Positions 1-12,432 of a stretch of 64,000 nt of DNA are shown piece after piece (the stretch's first letter is position 1; each line of letters starts with the position of its first letter). The notes under the pieces are model-generated. The model did not search any database and was not told the origin of the DNA. It was given only the letters and a program-made list of their open reading frames with translations. Origin of the DNA: Lotus japonicus (taxonomy: Eukaryota > Streptophyta > Magnoliopsida > Fabales > Fabaceae); contig NC_080042.1 in NCBI RefSeq assembly GCF_012489685.1, forward strand, positions 30,013,158 through 30,077,157, written 5' to 3'. The translations under genes were made by a program, and so were the position numbers.

Positions 1-1548
1 TTTCTCCTGAACTGCTCAAGCTCCTCTTGCATAGCATTTATCCAGTATTCATCAGTGAGAGCTTCATTGACATTCTTGGGTTCTATCTTAGAGATGAAAC
101 AACCATGAGCAATAAGACTTCTAGATCTGGTAGTCACCCCTTCTTGAAGATTACCAATGATGTTTTCTTGAGGGTGATTCTTCTGAACCCTAATTGATGG
201 AGCTTTATTTGATGGGATATCTTTGTCTTCTTTTTCATCAGCACTTGTCTCTGAATCATTGTCGGGGGCGGTTGTTGGAGCATCGACTGGAACATCTGCA
301 CCATCATCATCTTCATTCAAATTTGCTTCTTCCTTCTTGCTTGGTTCATCATTCATAATCACATTCACAGATTCCATCATGGTCCTTGTGCGAGAGTTAA
401 AAACTCTATAAGCTTTGCTGTTCATAGTATACCCCATGAAAATTCCTTCATCACTTCTAGGATCAAGCTTCCTCTTAGGATCACGATCTGAAAGGATATA
501 ACATTTACTTCCAAATATGTGAAAGTATTTTACAGACGACTTTCTACCTTTCCATAGCTCATACTGTGTAGAGGATGTCCCTGCCCTGATGGTGACTCTG
601 TTATGTATGTAACAGGCAGTACTCATAGCTTCAGCCCAAAACTGGTGTGGAATCTTCTTAGCATGTAACATTACTCTAGCTGATTCCTGGAGAGTTCTAT
701 TTTTTCTTTCAACAATTCCATTCTACTATGGAGTGATGGGGGCAGAAAATTCATGGCTAATACCTTCTGTTCCACAGAACTCCAAGAATTTTGAATTCTC
801 AAACTCCCTTCCATGATTACTTCTGATTCTTACAATCACACAGTCCTTCTCATTCTGAAGTCTCAAACATAGATTCTTGAATATTTCAAAAGTCGCTGAT
901 TTTTCTCTCATAAATTCAACCCATGTATACCTTGAAAAATCATCTACACAGACAAACACATACCTTTTTCCTCCCAAGCTTTCAACCTGCATGGGACCCA
1001 TGAGATCCATGTGAAGCAATTCCAGAACCTTTGTCGTGGTCCGATGCTGGAGCATCTTGTGTGGCACCTTGGTTTGCTTACCAATCTGACATTCTCCACA
1101 TAGCTTTCCTTCTCCCAAGCTCAAATTGGGCAATCCCCTTATTGCTTCATCAGCAATAATCTTTTGCATGCTCCTGTAGTTGATGCCATACATTCACCTC
1201 ATCTTCTTTAGTTAACAAACATCTAGAAACATGAGCTTTTTCTTCTGATATCCACATATAACAGTTGTCTTTTGATCTGACTCCTCTCATCACAACTCTC
1301 TCATCATCAGTGGTCACAACACATTCTATCTTATTGAACTTCACATCATACCCTTGATCACACAGTTGACTTATGCTGATTAGGTTGGCAGTTAAACCAT
1401 TTACAAGTAACACATTGTTCAAGTTAGGAGATTCTGTGCTAACAAGCTTTCCTACTCCCTTGATCTTTCCTTTAGCTCCATCTCCAAAAGTAACATAGTT
1501 GGTGGAGTGACTTCTGATGTCTTGCAAGAAGCTCTTGTTTCCTGTCAT
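1..1548 (-). pseudogene. Element A pol: protease, integrase and start of reverse transcriptase (partial, broken)
   Basis: Codes for the enzymes that mature the polyprotein and insert element DNA. The protease motif WYIDSGCSKHMTG lies near 1570-1530. The GAG-pre-integrase zinc region and integrase core follow (DLMGPM, DDFSRYTW, NHGREFEN near 1010-800), then VERKNRTLQ. The frame ends at base 1 within the N-terminus of RT (motif AMQEELEQF). Three breaks are visible: a stop just before the protease at 1585-1587; a small deletion and frameshift around 1175-1190 that removes the arginine-leucine-glycine-histidine part of the zinc region after WHQ; and two adjacent stops at 723-728 where the family has TPQQNG. 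All three stops fit CAG to TAG changes. Non-functional. Confidence 0.88.
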
Positions 1549-1584
1549 GTGCTTTGAGCAGCCACTGTCAATATACCAATCATC

Positions 1585-3384
1585 CTATGATGATGCTCTG
1601 AAAGACGTGTAGGCTACCTGACATCTGACTTCACCCTTGGGCTTCCATTGCTTCCTCATCTGAATAGGCTTTTTATCGTGCATCTGAGGATAACCATATA
1701 ACCTATAACAGTAGGGCTTTATATGACCATTCTTACCACTGTAGTGACACTTCCAAGGTACAGTTTTGTCAAGCTTAAGCTGGGGTTTCACATGCTGAGG
1801 TACCTGTCGAGGCAATGGATCTGGCAACTGATAATTTCTGGGATTCTTGAATTCAGTTTGTTTTGCAGCAGACACAAATTTCTTTGAACCTTTCTGATTT
1901 TCTTTGTTTGCTGTTCTATAGTCATAGCCAATTCCCTTCAAACTCCCTCCTTGCTTGCTAGTTTCTTTCAGAATTTCATCAAGCATATCAGAACCACTGT
2001 TTAACATTCTAACAGATTTATGAGTGGCTTCAAGTTTTCTTGTCAGAGTTGTCACTTCCTCTTGAAGTCCTGCATTAATCAACATTAGGTTAGCCTTTTC
2101 CATAACATAAGCATTATTAAACTTACTTTGCCATTCCTCCAGATCTTCCTTCAGCTTAGTGCTGAGCTCTTTGAACCTTTCATTCTGAGAAACAAGTTGT
2201 TCTATCTCACTTTGCTTTTCTCTTACAAGTTTGCATGCTTCTTCCCACTTGTTGTGTAGCAGCTTGTAAGTTTCAGCCAATTCCTCATCAGAGATGTCCT
2301 CATCACTTGTCTCAGACTCACAGATAGTTCCAGAGAAAGCATTGACTTTGTTTGCAGTTATCTCCTCCTCATCTTCAGTGTCTTCATCTGACCAAGTTAC
2401 CATCATACCTTTCTTTTGCTTCTTTAGATAAGTGGCACATTCAAACCTGATGTGACCATATCCTTCACATTCATGACATTGCAATCTTTTGTTCTGAACA
2501 GGTCTTTCTTCTTCCTTGGTCTTCCTCTGTGAATTTGAAAACTTGGGTTTGTTGTCCAACTTCATGTCCTGGACATTAGGTCTGGTTCTTTTGTCAATCT
2601 TCCTCAAAGCTCTGTTTAATTTTTTTGCTAGCATAGCCAGAGCCTCAGAAAGGTTTTCACCCTCACAGTCTTCATCATCCCCTTCATCAGTTTTAGACAC
2701 AAAAGCAATACTCTTATTCTTCTTTTCAGATTTTCCACTCAGTTTCAACTCAAATGTCTGCAAAGAGCCAATAAGTTCATCAACCTTCATGTTCTCAATG
2801 TCTTGAGCCTCCTCAATTGCAGTGACTTTCATAGCAAACTTCTGAGGAAGAGATCTCAAGATCTTCCTTACAAGCTTCTCATCTGACATAGGTTCTCCCA
2901 AAGCAAATGAAGCATTAGACAAGTCACGAACACGCATGTGGAATTCTGAAATAGTCTCCTCTTCAGTCATCATCAAATTTTCAAATTGAGTAGTAAGCAT
3001 CTGAAGCCTTGACATCCTCACTCGAGTAGTTCCTTCATGTGCAGTTTTCAGAATTTCCCAAGCATCCTTTGCCACAGTACACGTATTGATCAGCCTAAAC
3101 ATATTCTTGTCAACTCCATTAAAGATAGCATTTAGAGCCTTTGAATTTCCAAGAGTAGGTTCATCTTCAACACTGGTCCATTCCTCTTCAGGTTTCTCCA
3201 CAACAGTGGTAGAGGTCCCTTCAACCTGGGACTTAGTAGGGTGCTTCCAACCCTTGACAATAGCTTTCCAAGTCCTGTTGTCAATTGACTTGAGAAAGGC
3301 TGTCATGCGAACCTTCTAGTAGTCATAGTTAGTACCATCCAGAATGGGTGGCCTATTGACTGATCCTCCTTCCTTGTTATCCAT
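1585..3384 (-). pseudogene. Element A gag (capsid/nucleocapsid polyprotein)
   Basis: Structural protein that packages element RNA in cytoplasmic particles. I place the start at 3384 (MDNKEGGSVN), not at the later methionine at 3306, because the conserved copia N-terminus continues upstream. One stop at 3316-3318 falls in the motif TNYDY-W, where TGG has become TAG. The order is UBN2-type capsid domain, zinc knuckle CHECEGYGHIRFEC, a long acidic coiled-coil region, and a second knuckle (CHYSGKNGHIKPYC) near 1725. The second knuckle has serine where the second zinc cysteine belongs, so it probably no longer binds zinc. The frame then runs into the protease in the same frame, as expected for a single gag-pol frame. 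Confidence 0.88.
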
Positions 3385-3435
3385 GAGAACTTGAATCAAA
3401 CTCCTTGGAGCTCACCCAACCAGAACAGGGTGCCT

Positions 3436-3447
3436 GCTCTGATGCCA
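3436..3447 (-). other. Element A primer-binding site
   Basis: The minus strand reads TGGCATCAGAGC, a one-base variant of the initiator tRNA-Met complement TGGTATCAGAGC. It sits two bases inside the LTR boundary and fixes that LTR as the 5' LTR. Confidence 0.85.
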
Positions 3448-3449
3448 AT

Positions 3450-4127
3450 TGTAATTCAGGTTCCCTCTGATACGATCGTCCTGCACGATGCTGGGACAAG
3501 AGGTTTGACAACCACTTAACAGTAAAACAGAACTTAACAACAGAAACAATAACACACAGTAATTGTTAACCCAGTTCAGTGAAAAACTTTCACCTACGTC
3601 TGGAGGGTTTGCACCCAAAGAAAGGAAATCCACTATCTCAAGATTCAGGAATTACAGACACTCATGAACAACTCAGTTCATAGTTCACTTCCTAATCTAC
3701 CCAGTGTATTTCTACTTAGAATCTACCCAAAGTATAAGAGCCCCTCTCACTTTCTCTCAATCACCCACAGTGATTGGTGAACACAATGAACAATCAGAGT
3801 TTGAACGCAATCAACCAACACAGAACCCTTCTTTGCTTTATAGAATCAGTGAGCAAAGAGGATTCACAACTAACAAAGGACAAAGCACAATAACAAATCC
3901 TAAAACACTCGATCTCTATCTCTTAGCTTCGGTGGTCTTCATGTTTTAGGTCTTCATCCTTTTATAGACTTCAGCAGCGGTAGCATGGGATCTAGGGTTA
4001 GCATGGGCTGAAGTAACAGATTGCAGCAACAACAAATCAAAACGCAATCTTGATAGATTCGGTTTACTTATCGCACAAGTAAAGATAGAAACCAATCTTT
4101 TAACAAAGATTGTTTCAACAAATAACA
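3450..4127 (-). repeat. Element A 5' LTR (678 bp)
   Basis: On the plus strand it begins TGTAATTCAGG next to the primer-binding site and appears to end in AAATAACA at 4127, giving the TGTTA...ACA termini usual for copia LTRs. The outer boundary is inferred from the terminal dinucleotides only, because the partner LTR is off-window. Small frames inside it are not genes. Confidence 0.7.
3958..3967 (-). promoter_or_regulatory. Element A LTR TATA box
   Basis: The minus strand reads CTATAAAAGG, about 500 bases upstream of the primer-binding site. This is a plausible U3 promoter; there is no transcript evidence. Confidence 0.5.
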
Positions 4128-4189
4128 ACCCATAATTAAAACCCTTATGGAAAAGCTACTTGCTCCTCAAGTAACTCAAAAACATATCT

Positions 4190-6288
4190 TCAGTAAATCT
4201 TCAGAGGGCCCACAACAGAAACTCTAGCTAAGGACTGATGCCCTAGCTTCACGAGGTCAGATGCCACGGCATCTGCTTCGACAATCAGTTGTTTTGACAA
4301 AATGCAAGGCAACATGTACCAACAAGAAACACCATGAGGAGAACCAATTTGCACAGTTTGGGGTTCAGAGGTATTGGTCTCAGGGTTTGGATGAGAAACT
4401 TCAGTCTCAGGATTTGGAGATTGGTCAGAGACAGAGTTTTCATTTTGAGGTGGAGGAGAAGGAGGACGAGGCGGTGGTACCGAAGACAAAGGGACTGCAT
4501 GGATTGGAAAATCAGGAGCATCTAGAGGTTCTGGCCTTGGTCTAGAGTAGCGGTTTGGACTTAGAACATTTTAGAAATGTTCAGGTAGTTCTGAAATTCT
4601 TTCTCTGGCAAATTGAAAGAATTGGAGAGAGGCTTCAGATTTATTTGAAGGAGAGGAAAATGGAACATTTGTTGGAAAAGAGACAGAGGGAGCAGGAGAG
4701 AGAATTTCTCTATCAGAGGGTTCCTGATGTGAGTGATCAGAGGGTTGAGGCTCAGAGTTATATTTTTCAGTGGTTGGTATCTCTAGAGCTTGTGTATCAG
4801 AAGCCTGTGGTTCAGAGGTTTGTGGAGTGTATGGAAGTATATGGGTGAGGTTGGTGTAGTGGACTTAGGAGTTTGAAGCATTGTGTGAAGTGGGTTGATC
4901 AATTTGTGTGGGTTCAGGGTTGGAAGCAACAGGAATTGCATCAAGCAGATTTAAATCATCATCATCAGAAAGAGCAATAAACTTACTTGAAGCTCTGACT
5001 GCAGATCTGGTGACTCTGGTAGAGATTGCAGGTTCCAGATGAGTGACTTGTGTTGCAATTCTGACCTTCTTTGCCTTATTCTGAGGTGGTTCATCATCAT
5101 CATCATTATCATCACCATCAGAGGGATCCTGTGTCTCAGAGGGTTCCACCTTCTTTCTCTTGGTCTTCTTTTTCCTGGGAGACTCAAAGTCCGGAGGTTC
5201 TGGAAGATTTCTGAAAAATTCATCCACGTCAATCACAAAGCCTTGTTGCTTCAGATCATCAAGATAGAACCTGATAGCCTCGGGATCATCAGCCTTTGAC
5301 CAGAGAGGGTAGTCCTTCAGAGGGATTCTTCTTCCTCTTGACTTTGTAGTAGCAGGGTTAACCTCAACTTTTGTTTCCACCAAGCCCATTCTCTTCAATG
5401 ATGTGGGAGTGAAGACATCTCTAACAGTTGTTGTTAGGTCTTCAGTGCATCCAACTTTGGTCAGAGCATATATCAGTTTGCTCTCAATGAAGAAGTCAGA
5501 TAGTAATCTGCCAAAAGGTATGTACTTGATGGCAGACTTTGGTGAAGCAGTAGTCCTTGACTTTTTGATGCACTCCTTCAGATAGAAGAATAGATAGTAA
5601 GGCAGATAGACTTTTTTGTGCTCCTTGATGAAGAAAAACATCACCTTCTGAGTGAAATTGATGTAATCTGGAGAGCTTCCCTTTGGTCTTTGATTTATGC
5701 AGTTCAGGAGGATCTTGTGCCAGATTCTCAGGTCAAGATGGAGATCCTTTGTCTTGCAATCAGTTTTGCCTGGTCTCCATGTAGAGTATAAAGCCTTGTT
5801 GACCTTCTCCTTGGTACTTGTCTTGACTTTTGACTCTTGCATCTGAAATCTGTAGCCACGACTTGTATCTGCACCCAGAAGTCTTGCAAAAGACTTCTCT
5901 GAGATGATGATCCTTTTTCCCAGAACAAAGGACACAACCTGATACTCGTTGCAATCAGCATGCTTCCAGAATATCCTTCCCAGCCTTGAGCCTGTACTTC
6001 AGGACGAAGATCGACCCCATTAGCAGCAATGTTGTCTAGGTCGAAACGCCATTCAGCAAGAACCTGAAGTTCTTCTGGAGGGCGGACGCATGTAACTGCA
6101 CAACTCCTTTGAGACAAAGGAACAACATCCTCAGCATCTTGAACTTGTGCTTGAGCAACCTCTGTCGATCTGGGACGAAGAACGGGACCTACTTGCTCTG
6201 TTGGAAGACCCACAACCATCCTTGGGAACACTCTTCCATCGGCGGAATCAGCCCTTTTACCGGAATCAGCTCTTTCAGAACTCATCAT
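4190..6288 (-). pseudogene. Element G env-like gene of a copia retrotransposon (putative plant transposon protein)
   Basis: Downstream extra gene of a SIRE-lineage copia element; its function is not established. The start at 6288 (MMSSERADSG) is preceded by an AG-rich leader. The N-terminal globular part is clearly the same family as the env-like gene of element C at 25799-27212: shared blocks include FDLDNIAANG, GWEGY, the ISEKSFARLLG motif near 5890 and YIPFGRLLSDFF near 5510. The middle is acidic and lysine/proline-rich. A deletion near 5960 joins GWEGY to FWKHADCNEY out of frame, losing roughly 20 residues relative to C. The long frame stops at 4865; the remaining Ser/Pro-rich tail to 4190 survives only in shifted frames. 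No signal peptide or clear membrane segment was seen, so 'envelope' describes position, not function. Confidence 0.75.
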
Positions 6289-6622
6289 AGTTGAAGGTTG
6301 GAGGTTTGGGTAGAAGAGGGATGAACGAGAGAGAGAGAATTGAAGAAGATAAGGGCTTTTGCAAACAGGAGAGAGAAGCAAAAAACACAAGTGATGGAGA
6401 ACGTGTGTGCGTAGTGGTTTTTAGAAAGTAACCGTTGTTGATTGTAAAACAAAAGTAAAATCAACGGATGAAAATTAAAGACATCATTATGAATAGTTAA
6501 TACTCAAAACACACGGTGGAGAATATGCACATCTACACTCATTACAACAGATTATCCGGAGGGCACAAGGAACGAGGCATCAGAATGAACTGACACACGT
6601 TTACTGTCTTGTCTCAGAGTAA
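6289..6622 (-). other. Element G env-pol spacer
   Basis: Non-coding. It resembles the C spacer at 27213-27636: both have the leader just before the env-like ATG, a block like GTAACCGTTG, and a downstream stretch with ACACGTGT or ACACGTTT. On the minus strand the polymerase of G would lie to the right, but element D begins at 6628. Confidence 0.6.
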
Positions 6623-6627
6623 GCACC

Positions 6628-9320
6628 TTTAAGGCCCTATTTTAGTTTGTTTTGTTTTTGAGAAAGATTGAATAAAATGAGGGTTTTGTTCAAGTTGGGA
6701 AATTGGCAGATTTCAACTGTCAACTTGTGTGAATTTTTAGAGGGTTTTAACGACCTCATTTGGGAAACCTTCCTTCATGAGAGTTGTAGCCTTTTAAGTG
6801 TAGAAAATTATCGAAGTGGAATCAGGTCATTCCGATATCGGTACCTCGAGATATTGTAGTTTTAGTGACGATGGTTTTGGCTGTACAGTACCAGCGGGTT
6901 AATTGGAGAATTTTCCTTTTAATTCATGTTTTAATCTTGTTTTTACTAAAAAGTGGTTTGGTTTTCTCATAAGTCAGACCGGTTTAAGTGAGTAATTAGT
7001 TGGGTTCAGGGTTTTTACTTGTTTGGGCTTAGAAAGAAAAAAAATTCAAAACCCTAACCCATGCATGTGTAGCCGCGGGTTCAATAGGGTTTGGGGGGAG
7101 GAGTTTTTCTCATTCACACAAAATCTGAATTAGAAACCCTTGGGCAGCACCTCCATCACGTAAAAACATAAGAGAGAAAGGAGAGGAGAAGAGAGAAGCC
7201 GCCACCTTCCACCCTTACCGCCGGCCGCCGTCGTGAAGGGGAGCAAGAGAGAATGAGATCACGAGAGAGAGGGAGAGGATTCGAGAAGGAGAAAGAGGGA
7301 GGGAACTTGGAAAGAAAGGAAAAGCCTCTTCAAAACTTCATCCTTTTCTTCTTTCATCAAGGTTTTAGCAAGGTAAGGGCTGGTCCTAGGATTGGGTAGG
7401 TTGTTAGGGAATTGTTGCCATGATTTGTTGTGAAAAGTTTTGTTGTTGGAGGGTTTTGCATGAGGGTTTGGTTATGGGATAACTTGCTGGATTTTTATGA
7501 TCATGATTCTTGCTGGATTTTTCCATGAGATACCATGTGTTATTGTTTCACTATTTGCTATTCTTGCCTTTGACCTTGATGCTTTGTGAAGATCCCATGC
7601 AATACTTGCTAAGTTTGACATGAAATTTATTTGTCCAACGTGAAGATTGAGATGTGTTAGGTTCTGAAATATTTTCATAGGGTGATTCCACATGAATATA
7701 TGACGTTTTGTTGCTGGAAAATGGCTTTGAAACTTTGCACTTGCATCTTCAAAATTTTAATTTAGGGCAGAAGTGACCCTTCCAGTTTTCTGTACTGGAC
7801 AGCGGACTTAATGGCCCGATATCACCCGTTTCTGGTCTTCCGATGAAAACGTGGTAAACTAGGAAGTTATAGATCTTCGAATTAGCTTTCTAGACATATA
7901 AAAATCATAATTTTTGGTTTAATATTGTGATCTGGGGGTCGTTTTTAGTAACTGTTACACCTGCTGTCTTTCCTGTTCCGGACAGTAAGCTTTACGATAC
8001 ATTCTGTGGCTCTGTTTTTGTGAAAGTTGTTTCTTCTGTCAATATGTTGAGTTGCGAAAATGTTTTGAAGTTTTGTTTAGGAACATGTGTTTAGGAGATG
8101 CTGTGAGTTATATGTTGTTAAGCTTGATTTCATGAGCCTTGGTACTTGCCTTGTGGTGCTGTTGTGACATAATATGCATGTTTTTATGTATATGGCTATT
8201 CTTAAATGATTTCACATTGTTTATTTGGTTAGTTGTACAAAAGGGTCGCTCACCTAGCCGTAATTCCCTTTTGTGCACTGTGAATGTTGTGTTGCTATCT
8301 TTAGTTTTGTGATGAGAATAAAAGACTCTAGGAAGACTTGACTTAGAGCCTCAATATAAGAGAAAGAGAAATAACTCGCTTGCAAGGAAAAAGTGAAAAT
8401 GTGATTAATGGAACATAGGTCTAGGTGAGACTATGGACCATGAGAACGATGGTACCGTTAGAGCCAAACGGTTACTTGCACGCGAGGGTGTTTGTGGGTT
8501 GTACGGTGTGTCCCCACATGATTTGGTTGACTGCGGTCACCTTGTGATTCTGTGGACGGGCGGTGTGTCCGGCGGACGGTGTGTCCCCCCACATGAATGA
8601 GGGTTGTACGGTGTGTCCCCTCCGAGAATTGTTCATCTGCGGATGATCGTGAATATGGCCATTGGTGTTGAGGTGGTTGTGTGAATGGTGAGGTCGCTAG
8701 CCTAACTGAACTTAGGTGACTGACTGAGATATAACCTAAATATTATGCTTATTATACCTTGTTATTTATGAGAGTACATGTATATGTGAATGTTTTTATG
8801 AGAATATGAGATCTGACCCTTGCGCTACTTGTTTATGTGTTTATTTTAGGGGGGGGGGGGGTAGATGGTCGTGAAGATAACGGCGACGACTCATTCTTGG
8901 AAGCTGATACTTTGTGACGAGCCACTACCGGATGACGACTACACTTCAGATAAAGAGGAAGAAGATAAAGAGAAAGAGGCCAAGGATTTGGGTTGGGTTG
9001 AGAGACATCCATTTTCTCTTTGGGTTGAGAGTACCGAGTTCGGGAAGCATTGAGCAATTATTTTGTTTTCATTTGGATAATTAAAGTTGATGTAATTTAC
9101 TTTGGTTTTAGAGGTATATTTCATACTTATTTTATTTAATTCAAAAGTTTTGAGATGATGTTTACTTCCGCGAGATTTGTAAAGGTTATTATTTCCTGAG
9201 TTTCGCAATTAATGAATCTTTTATCATTATTTAAAGGTTAATTAATTAATCGGCGAAAATTCTTTGTAAAAATACACGTGATTAGTTACTGTGTGACACC
9301 CGAGAAATCGGGGCGTTACA
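6628..9320 (+). repeat. Element D 5' LTR (2693 bp)
   Basis: It aligns with 37379-40173 over its full length and ends CGGGGCGTTACA just before the primer site. The first base triplet is TTT where the 3' LTR has TGT, so the terminal dinucleotide is mutated. It lacks a segment of about 110 bp (after 7992) present in the two downstream copies at 38740-38860 and 41690-41810. It contains a 13-base G run (8849-8861) and four copies of a CGGTGTGTCC motif between 8500 and 8620. Small frames in it, such as 8833-9057, have no support as genes. Confidence 0.88.
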
Positions 9321-9323
9321 TTG

Positions 9324-9335
9324 TGGTATCAGAGC
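9324..9335 (+). other. Element D primer-binding site
   Basis: TGGTATCAGAGC, an exact initiator tRNA-Met complement, three bases after the LTR end. Confidence 0.92.
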
Positions 9336-9603
9336 TCCGGTTGAGAAACCAGAGTACTAAGGGTTTTGGGCTTACGAGTTTCCGAACTCGTTGATGTTTT
9401 TGTTTTTGATAAAGATGTTTTCAAAGTTTCGCGGTGAGATTGGGTAGACTTGTGTGCTAAGATGCTTGCTTGACTGTGATTGTCTGAATAGTATCATTGC
9501 CGTGATACTTGAGATAGATTATTTATTGTATACTTAGATATTTCTTTTAATTTGAGGGCACTGACATTGGGTTGTGGTTCTATTTCTAAGCAGGATTTCC
9601 ATC

Positions 9604-10557
9604 ATGCCTCTGAGACAGGACCCAACCAATGCTCAGCTTGCTCAAGCAATGGCTCAGCTGGCTCAGGTGATGAACCAGTAGGCTGCCACTGCTGCTGCCC
9701 AAGCCGCGGCGCAGCTTCAACGAGAAGCTGAAGAGAACACCAGGAGAGCAGAGGAAGATGCCAGAAGGGCACAACGGGCTGAGAGGGAGCTGGCACAGGA
9801 CCAGATCCGCGTGAGAACTGATTTCAATCGTCATGGACCACCTAAGTTCCAAGGCGAAGTTGAGCTCGAGAAAGCTGATCTTTGGATTCAGGAAATGGAG
9901 AAAATCTTTGAGGCTCTCCACACACCTGACGCCGAGAAGGTGAACTTGGCGACCTTTATGTTGAAGGGTGACATTGAGTACTGGTGGCGGAGCGCCAAAC
10001 AGCTGATGACTGCCAACAATGTGGCCATCAACTGTGAGTCTTTCAAAAGGGCTTTTATGGAGAAGTACTTCCCGGAGACTGCCAGGGAAGACATGGAGAA
10101 TCAATTCCTCAACCTGAGACAGAGGCTGATGACCGTAGGGGAATATGCTGCAAGACTGGAGACCCTGTCCAAACACTTTCGCTTTTTCCAAGTGCAAGTG
10201 GATGAATCGTATCTTTGCAACCGATTCATGAGGGGTTGGAGGAATGACATTGAGGAGTCCGTGAGGCCATTGGGAATCAGAGTTTTCCAACAACTGGTGG
10301 AGAAAGCTCGTGAAGTAGAGTCGATGAAGAATCGTCAGAGGGGCAAGTATGACAGTGGAGGTCCGATCCGCTCTGGGCAGAAGCCGACCGGAAGGTTTGA
10401 GGGACAGAGGCAAGCTGGTAGGTTTGACAGGGGCAAGGCTCCGATGAGGAAGCCTTATCAACGCCCTACTGACAGGGTGCCTTTTGTTGGAAGGAATGTG
10501 ACACGTGCTCCTAGGGACGATGTCGTCTGTTACAAGTGCTACCAGAAGGGACATTGA
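9604..10557 (+). pseudogene. Element D gag, first part (capsid and half of the first zinc knuckle)
   Basis: Capsid protein of a chromovirus. The start at 9604 (MPLRQDPTNAQ) is shared with the stubs at 40457 and 43414. A Gln/Ala-rich N-terminus leads into a retrotransposon gag domain (ADLWIQEMEKIF, DIEYWWRSAK, YFPETAREDMENQF, GEYAARLETLSKHF) and a basic linker, then the first knuckle begins CYKCYQKGH at about 10530. Element C interrupts it there; the missing NEC half is at 33830-33841. Codon 26 (9679-9681) is TAG where both stubs have CAG. In the joined reading the first knuckle and the protease part are one base out of frame, near 33840. Confidence 0.9.
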
Positions 10558-11796
10558 AGGTGCGAAAAACACTAGAAAGGGGGGGTTTGAATAGAGTTTT
10601 TGAATCACGGGTATATTTTTAAGCTTTTTCAAAACTCAAAGATAAAAACTAAGTGCTGAATGATAGGAAGTAAAGCACGCAAGTATTTTATCCTGGTTCA
10701 CTTGAGATAAAAGCTCAAGCTAATCCAATCCACCTGTGACGGTGATTTCTTCCTTCTTCTGATGAAGGCAATCCACTAAAATCAATGAGTGTTACAACTG
10801 CACTTTGCAACCTGCTAAGTGACTAACAATACACTGATTTTCACACTAGTATTCTCTTAAGAAGCTGATCTACCGATCCTCTTAAGACTAGCTAACAACT
10901 GAATCAACCTTGATTCAGTCCTCTCAAGATCCGACCAACCTTGGTCTCTTGATGAACTTTACAATGTGATGTAAAAGGTTTCGGGTTTACAATAAGTGCT
11001 TCTAACAAGCGAATAGTAAACTCAGAAGTTTAAGAACAGTGAAGAAATAATGCTAAGAGAATGGTTCGTATGTGTTGAATATTTTCAGCAAAGTTTCTTA
11101 GCCTCTTTCTTCTTTCTTCAGCCTTTATATACTCCAAGACTTGTGATGTAGCCGTTGCTAGGGTTTTATCCGTTGGAGTGGCAATTCTGTAATATCAGAC
11201 TGCTAGGCTGTACAAGGTAGGTGGCGGACAGACTGAGACTTGTACCACGTTGTACTGTGATAGCGACTTGTCCTTTCACCAGTTGACTTGTGACGAAGGA
11301 GCTTCAGATGAACGTTGATGAAGCTTCTGATCATCGTCAGATTGAAGCTTGGATTCTTCTGACCTTGCAACTTCTGCTACTGAACAAGTTCCTCAGATCT
11401 TCTGAACGTCAGAGCTAGAATAGCTTGGGTCTTCAGAACCAACTTCTTGCAAGTCTTCAGAACTTGAGTCTTCTGCTTCTGGACCGTTCCACTGGAACAT
11501 CTGGTCTTCAGAACTTCTGACTTGAGTTCTTCAGAACTTCTTGAAAGCTTCCATCTTCAGAACTTCTGAAGTATTTGTCACTGTTCAGAACGAACATGGT
11601 AGAATAAGGAGCTCTCTTTTTAGTAACCCTTGGTTCTTCTTCTTCTGAACGAATAGGCTTGGGTCAGATTCAGAACCTGTTTGTCACAACTTAAAAAAGG
11701 CAAACGTTAGGGTACCACAATTGTTCATCATCACAAACCTTAATTGTAATCATCAAAACATAGAGATGCAACCTTTGATCAAACCTTGATCTTACA
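10555..11796 (-). repeat. Element C 3' LTR (1242 bp)
   Basis: Begins TGAAGGTGCG and ends CTTGATCTTACA, nearly identical to 32583-33824. It is the 3' LTR because a polypurine tract, not a primer site, flanks it on the internal side. A TATA box (minus strand GTATATAAAGG) lies near 11123-11133. The outer U3 half has many short TCAGAACTTCTGA-like motifs (11400-11600), self-complementary and possibly regulatory. Confidence 0.92.
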
Positions 11797-11798
11797 AT

Positions 11799-11812
11799 CT
11801 CCCCCTTTTTTA
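11799..11812 (-). other. Element C polypurine tract
   Basis: The minus strand reads AAAAAAGGGGGAG directly before the 3' LTR. It is the plus-strand DNA primer site in reverse transcription. H has a similar tract at 63959-63971. Confidence 0.8.
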
Positions 11813-12432
11813 TGATGACAAAACAAGTATTTTGATGAACATTTTTTATGCAATAAACTGAATACACAAGAGAGAAAGGATCAGAGATTAAACTTATCCT
11901 TGTGTAACGTTTTGCAATGCTCTTTCTGAATCTGGGTTAACACCTGATTCTGAGCTAGGGTCTCCCCCTGACTCCCCCTGAATCTATGACTGGATGAATT
12001 TGTGAATAGTCTAGATTCGGAGTCTGGTTATGTGATCAGAATTTACGCTTGAATAGATTTATACTCATCAGGAGTGATGGTTCAGAACTTAGCGTATATC
12101 ACATAATAACATAGAGTCTTGTCTAGATATAATCGGAATAAGGCGTCAGAAGCAAGATTATTTCAGAATATGAACAAAATGTATTCCTTATCTGAGGCGC
12201 TTGACAATATCTATGTGCTATAAGTATTGATACTTGTTCTCCTCTGCTGGTTTTATATAATATAAAAGTTTATCAAAACCATTTTATGTACTCCCCCTTT
12301 TTGTCATAATCAAAAAGAGTGAAAAACAAAACCAACAACAACAATAACAAAGAAGTGATGCAAATAAGAAATGTTATTATTACTGAAAGGAGAAGAAGTA
12401 CAAAGGATCGAGAGGAAAGAAGAAGACTAATC
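11813..12432 (-). other. Element C 3' untranslated region
   Basis: About 620 bases between the last small frame and the polypurine tract. It is rich in TCTGAAC/GTTCAGA-type words. No gene seen. Confidence 0.5.

Larger units (their letters stand above)
1..4127 (-). mobile_element. Element A: SIRE-like Ty1/copia retrotransposon, left part off-window
   Basis: On the minus strand the order is LTR (3450-4127), primer-binding site, gag, protease, integrase, then the first residues of reverse transcriptase at base 1. The copia order (integrase before RT) fixes the superfamily. The gag and integrase sequences resemble the soybean SIRE family, as recognised from memory of the family rather than by search. 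The 3' part (RT, RNase H, any env-like gene and the second LTR) lies left of the window, so the target duplication cannot be checked. The element lies next to, and apparently inside, the 3' part of the env-like gene of element G. Confidence 0.85.

Noticed and set aside
4261..4848. Plus-strand frames at 4261-4545 and 4555-4848
   Set aside because: Antisense of the decayed env-like tail of G.
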